A DNA stretch of 5,661 bases from Aalborgiella sp031390045. GTDB lineage: Bacteria > Pseudomonadota > Gammaproteobacteria > Burkholderiales > Burkholderiaceae_C. Both the position numbers and the translations under genes were made by a program. Below are positions 5,038 through 5,661 of the stretch, piece after piece. Under the pieces are notes generated by a model that saw only the letters and a program-made list of their open reading frames with translations, searched no databases and was not told the origin of the DNA. The DNA is taken from NCBI GenBank assembly GCA_031390045.1, contig JANMTB010000089.1, positions 1-5,661 of the forward strand, read 5' to 3'. Position 1 is the stretch's first letter; the number at the start of each line of letters is the position of its first letter.

Positions 5038-5661
5038 TCGGCTGTGATCTTTCTTTCAAATATCATTTTCTTCCACTTCGCAGCATCTGCTGTCGCCATG
5101 GTTGCAAACTGTTGGCTAGTGCCGCCAACGGGCTCAATACCTAATCGTGCTAATTTGTCTTTGATCTCTGTATCAACCAAAGCTTGGTTGATCGCAGCGT
5201 TTATTTTGAGTTGCACATCCGCTGGCAAACCATTAGGACCATAAAGCCCAAACCAGGTGTTGGACTCAAAACCGGGCAAGACTTCGGCAATCGCAGGAAT
5301 ATCGGGCGCGAGCGGTGAACGTTTAGCTGTCGTTACCCCTAGTGCACGTAAGCGGCCATCGCGTACATGGGGCAGCCCTGTAGGCAAAGAGTCAAACATC
5401 ACATCTAGCTTACCACTGGTCAAATCAGGAATTGCCAAAGTCGTGCCTTTGTAAGGAATGTGCACGATGAAAATCCCTGCCTGCGATTTAAACAACTCAG
5501 CTGTCAAATGCACGATCGTGCCATTGCCGCTTGAGGCGTAATTCAGCTTACCGGGATTCTTTTTGGCATACTCAATCCAAGATTGAACGCTGGTTGCTGG
5601 CGAATTGTTTGGCACCAGCATGATGCTGGGTGCGTTACCCACATGCACGATAGGCGTGAAA
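5034..5661 (-). CDS. Bug/TctC-family tripartite tricarboxylate transporter receptor, N-terminus missing
   Basis: Periplasmic solute-binding protein of the Bug (TctC) family, which captures small carboxylates, amino acids or aromatic acids, usually for a TctAB-type permease. The frame is open to the right edge and reads F-T-P-I-V there, so the GTG at 5648 is an internal valine. About 208 of the usual 320 or so residues are present; the signal peptide and first lobe start lie outside. Counting from that valine, family landmarks are LVPNNSP (11-17), YASSGNGT (37-44), VHLTAELFK (46-54), VHIPYKG (62-68), DLTSGKLDVMFD (75-86), GRLRALGV (98-105) and a C-terminal KKMIFERKI. The ligand cannot be inferred from the visible part. 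It is the upstream gene of a compact set with ggt (4-nt overlap) and a secreted hydrolase. No permease subunits are visible, and many Bug genes are orphans. Confidence 0.93.
   Translation of the reverse strand, partial: FTPIVHVGNAPSIMLVPNNSPATSVQSWIEYAKKNPGKLNYASSGNGTIVHLTAELFKSQAGIFIVHIPYKGTTLAIPDLTSGKLDVMFDSLPTGLPHVRDGRLRALGVTTAKRSPLAPDIPAIAEVLPGFESNTWFGLYGPNGLPADVQLKINAAINQALVDTEIKDKLARLGIEPVGGTSQQFATMATADAAKWKKMIFERKITAE
5172..5192. repeat. Perfect 9-bp inverted repeat with 3-nt loop inside the Bug receptor gene
   Basis: ATCAACCAA (5172-5180), loop AGC, TTGGTTGAT (5184-5192). On the coding strand it spans the codons for I-N-Q-A-L-V-D, a helix region that varies among Bug proteins. It could fold as a hairpin in the mRNA upstream of ggt or be a chance palindrome. 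The sequence is certain; a function is not implied. Confidence 0.3.

Noticed and set aside
5612..5633. Imperfect inverted repeat around GCACCAGCA in the Bug gene.
   Set aside because: One unpaired base; it encodes the conserved IMLVPN motif, so protein constraint accounts for it.

Overview
The window looks like bacterial chromosome from a betaproteobacterium, most likely the Burkholderiales and perhaps a Comamonadaceae-like freshwater lineage. This is an inference. It rests on a Bug/TctC-type solute receptor, a family greatly expanded in that order, on moderate GC content, and on an intergenic sequence that resembles a repeat I associate with Comamonadaceae. No rRNA, tRNA, CRISPR array, transposase, integrase or phage gene is visible. 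Coding density is high and the longest non-coding gap is 90 bases.

Left half, + strand (1-2491): four tightly packed genes read in one direction. They are the C-terminal third of a Zn/Cd/Pb-type P1B ATPase (cut by the window edge), lspA (lipoprotein signal peptidase), a short four-helix DsbB-type quinone-linked thiol oxidase, and a membrane-anchored DsbA-like thioredoxin-fold protein with a CEAC active site. Junctions are 5 nt (ATPase/lspA), a 4-nt ATGA overlap (lspA/dsbB) and 40 nt (dsbB/dsbA-like), so an operon is likely. The shared theme is the periplasm: the ATPase would move soft metals into it, LspA matures lipoproteins at it, and the DsbB/DsbA pair forms disulfides in it, where thiols are a target of those same metals.

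Middle (2492-2581): a 90-nt spacer between convergent genes. It holds a candidate dispersed repeat with short GCTAT/ATAGC inverted repeats, and a weak 7-bp inverted repeat at its right edge. No convincing rho-independent terminator is seen.

Right half, - strand (5661 down to 2582): three genes read leftward and almost without gaps. They are a Bug/TctC periplasmic receptor (N-terminus cut by the window edge), a YwrD-like gamma-glutamyltransferase/glutathione hydrolase that starts inside the receptor stop codon (ATGA overlap), and a secreted alpha/beta-hydrolase 5 nt further on. A reasonable model is capture of a small carboxylate, possibly a gamma-glutamyl compound, followed by cytoplasmic hydrolysis. 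The substrate cannot be read from the sequence.

Nothing here is certainly a new system. The points most worth a second look are the metal-ATPase/LspA/DsbB/DsbA cassette, the translationally coupled Bug receptor and Ntn-hydrolase, and the uncharacterised cysteine-containing secreted hydrolase.
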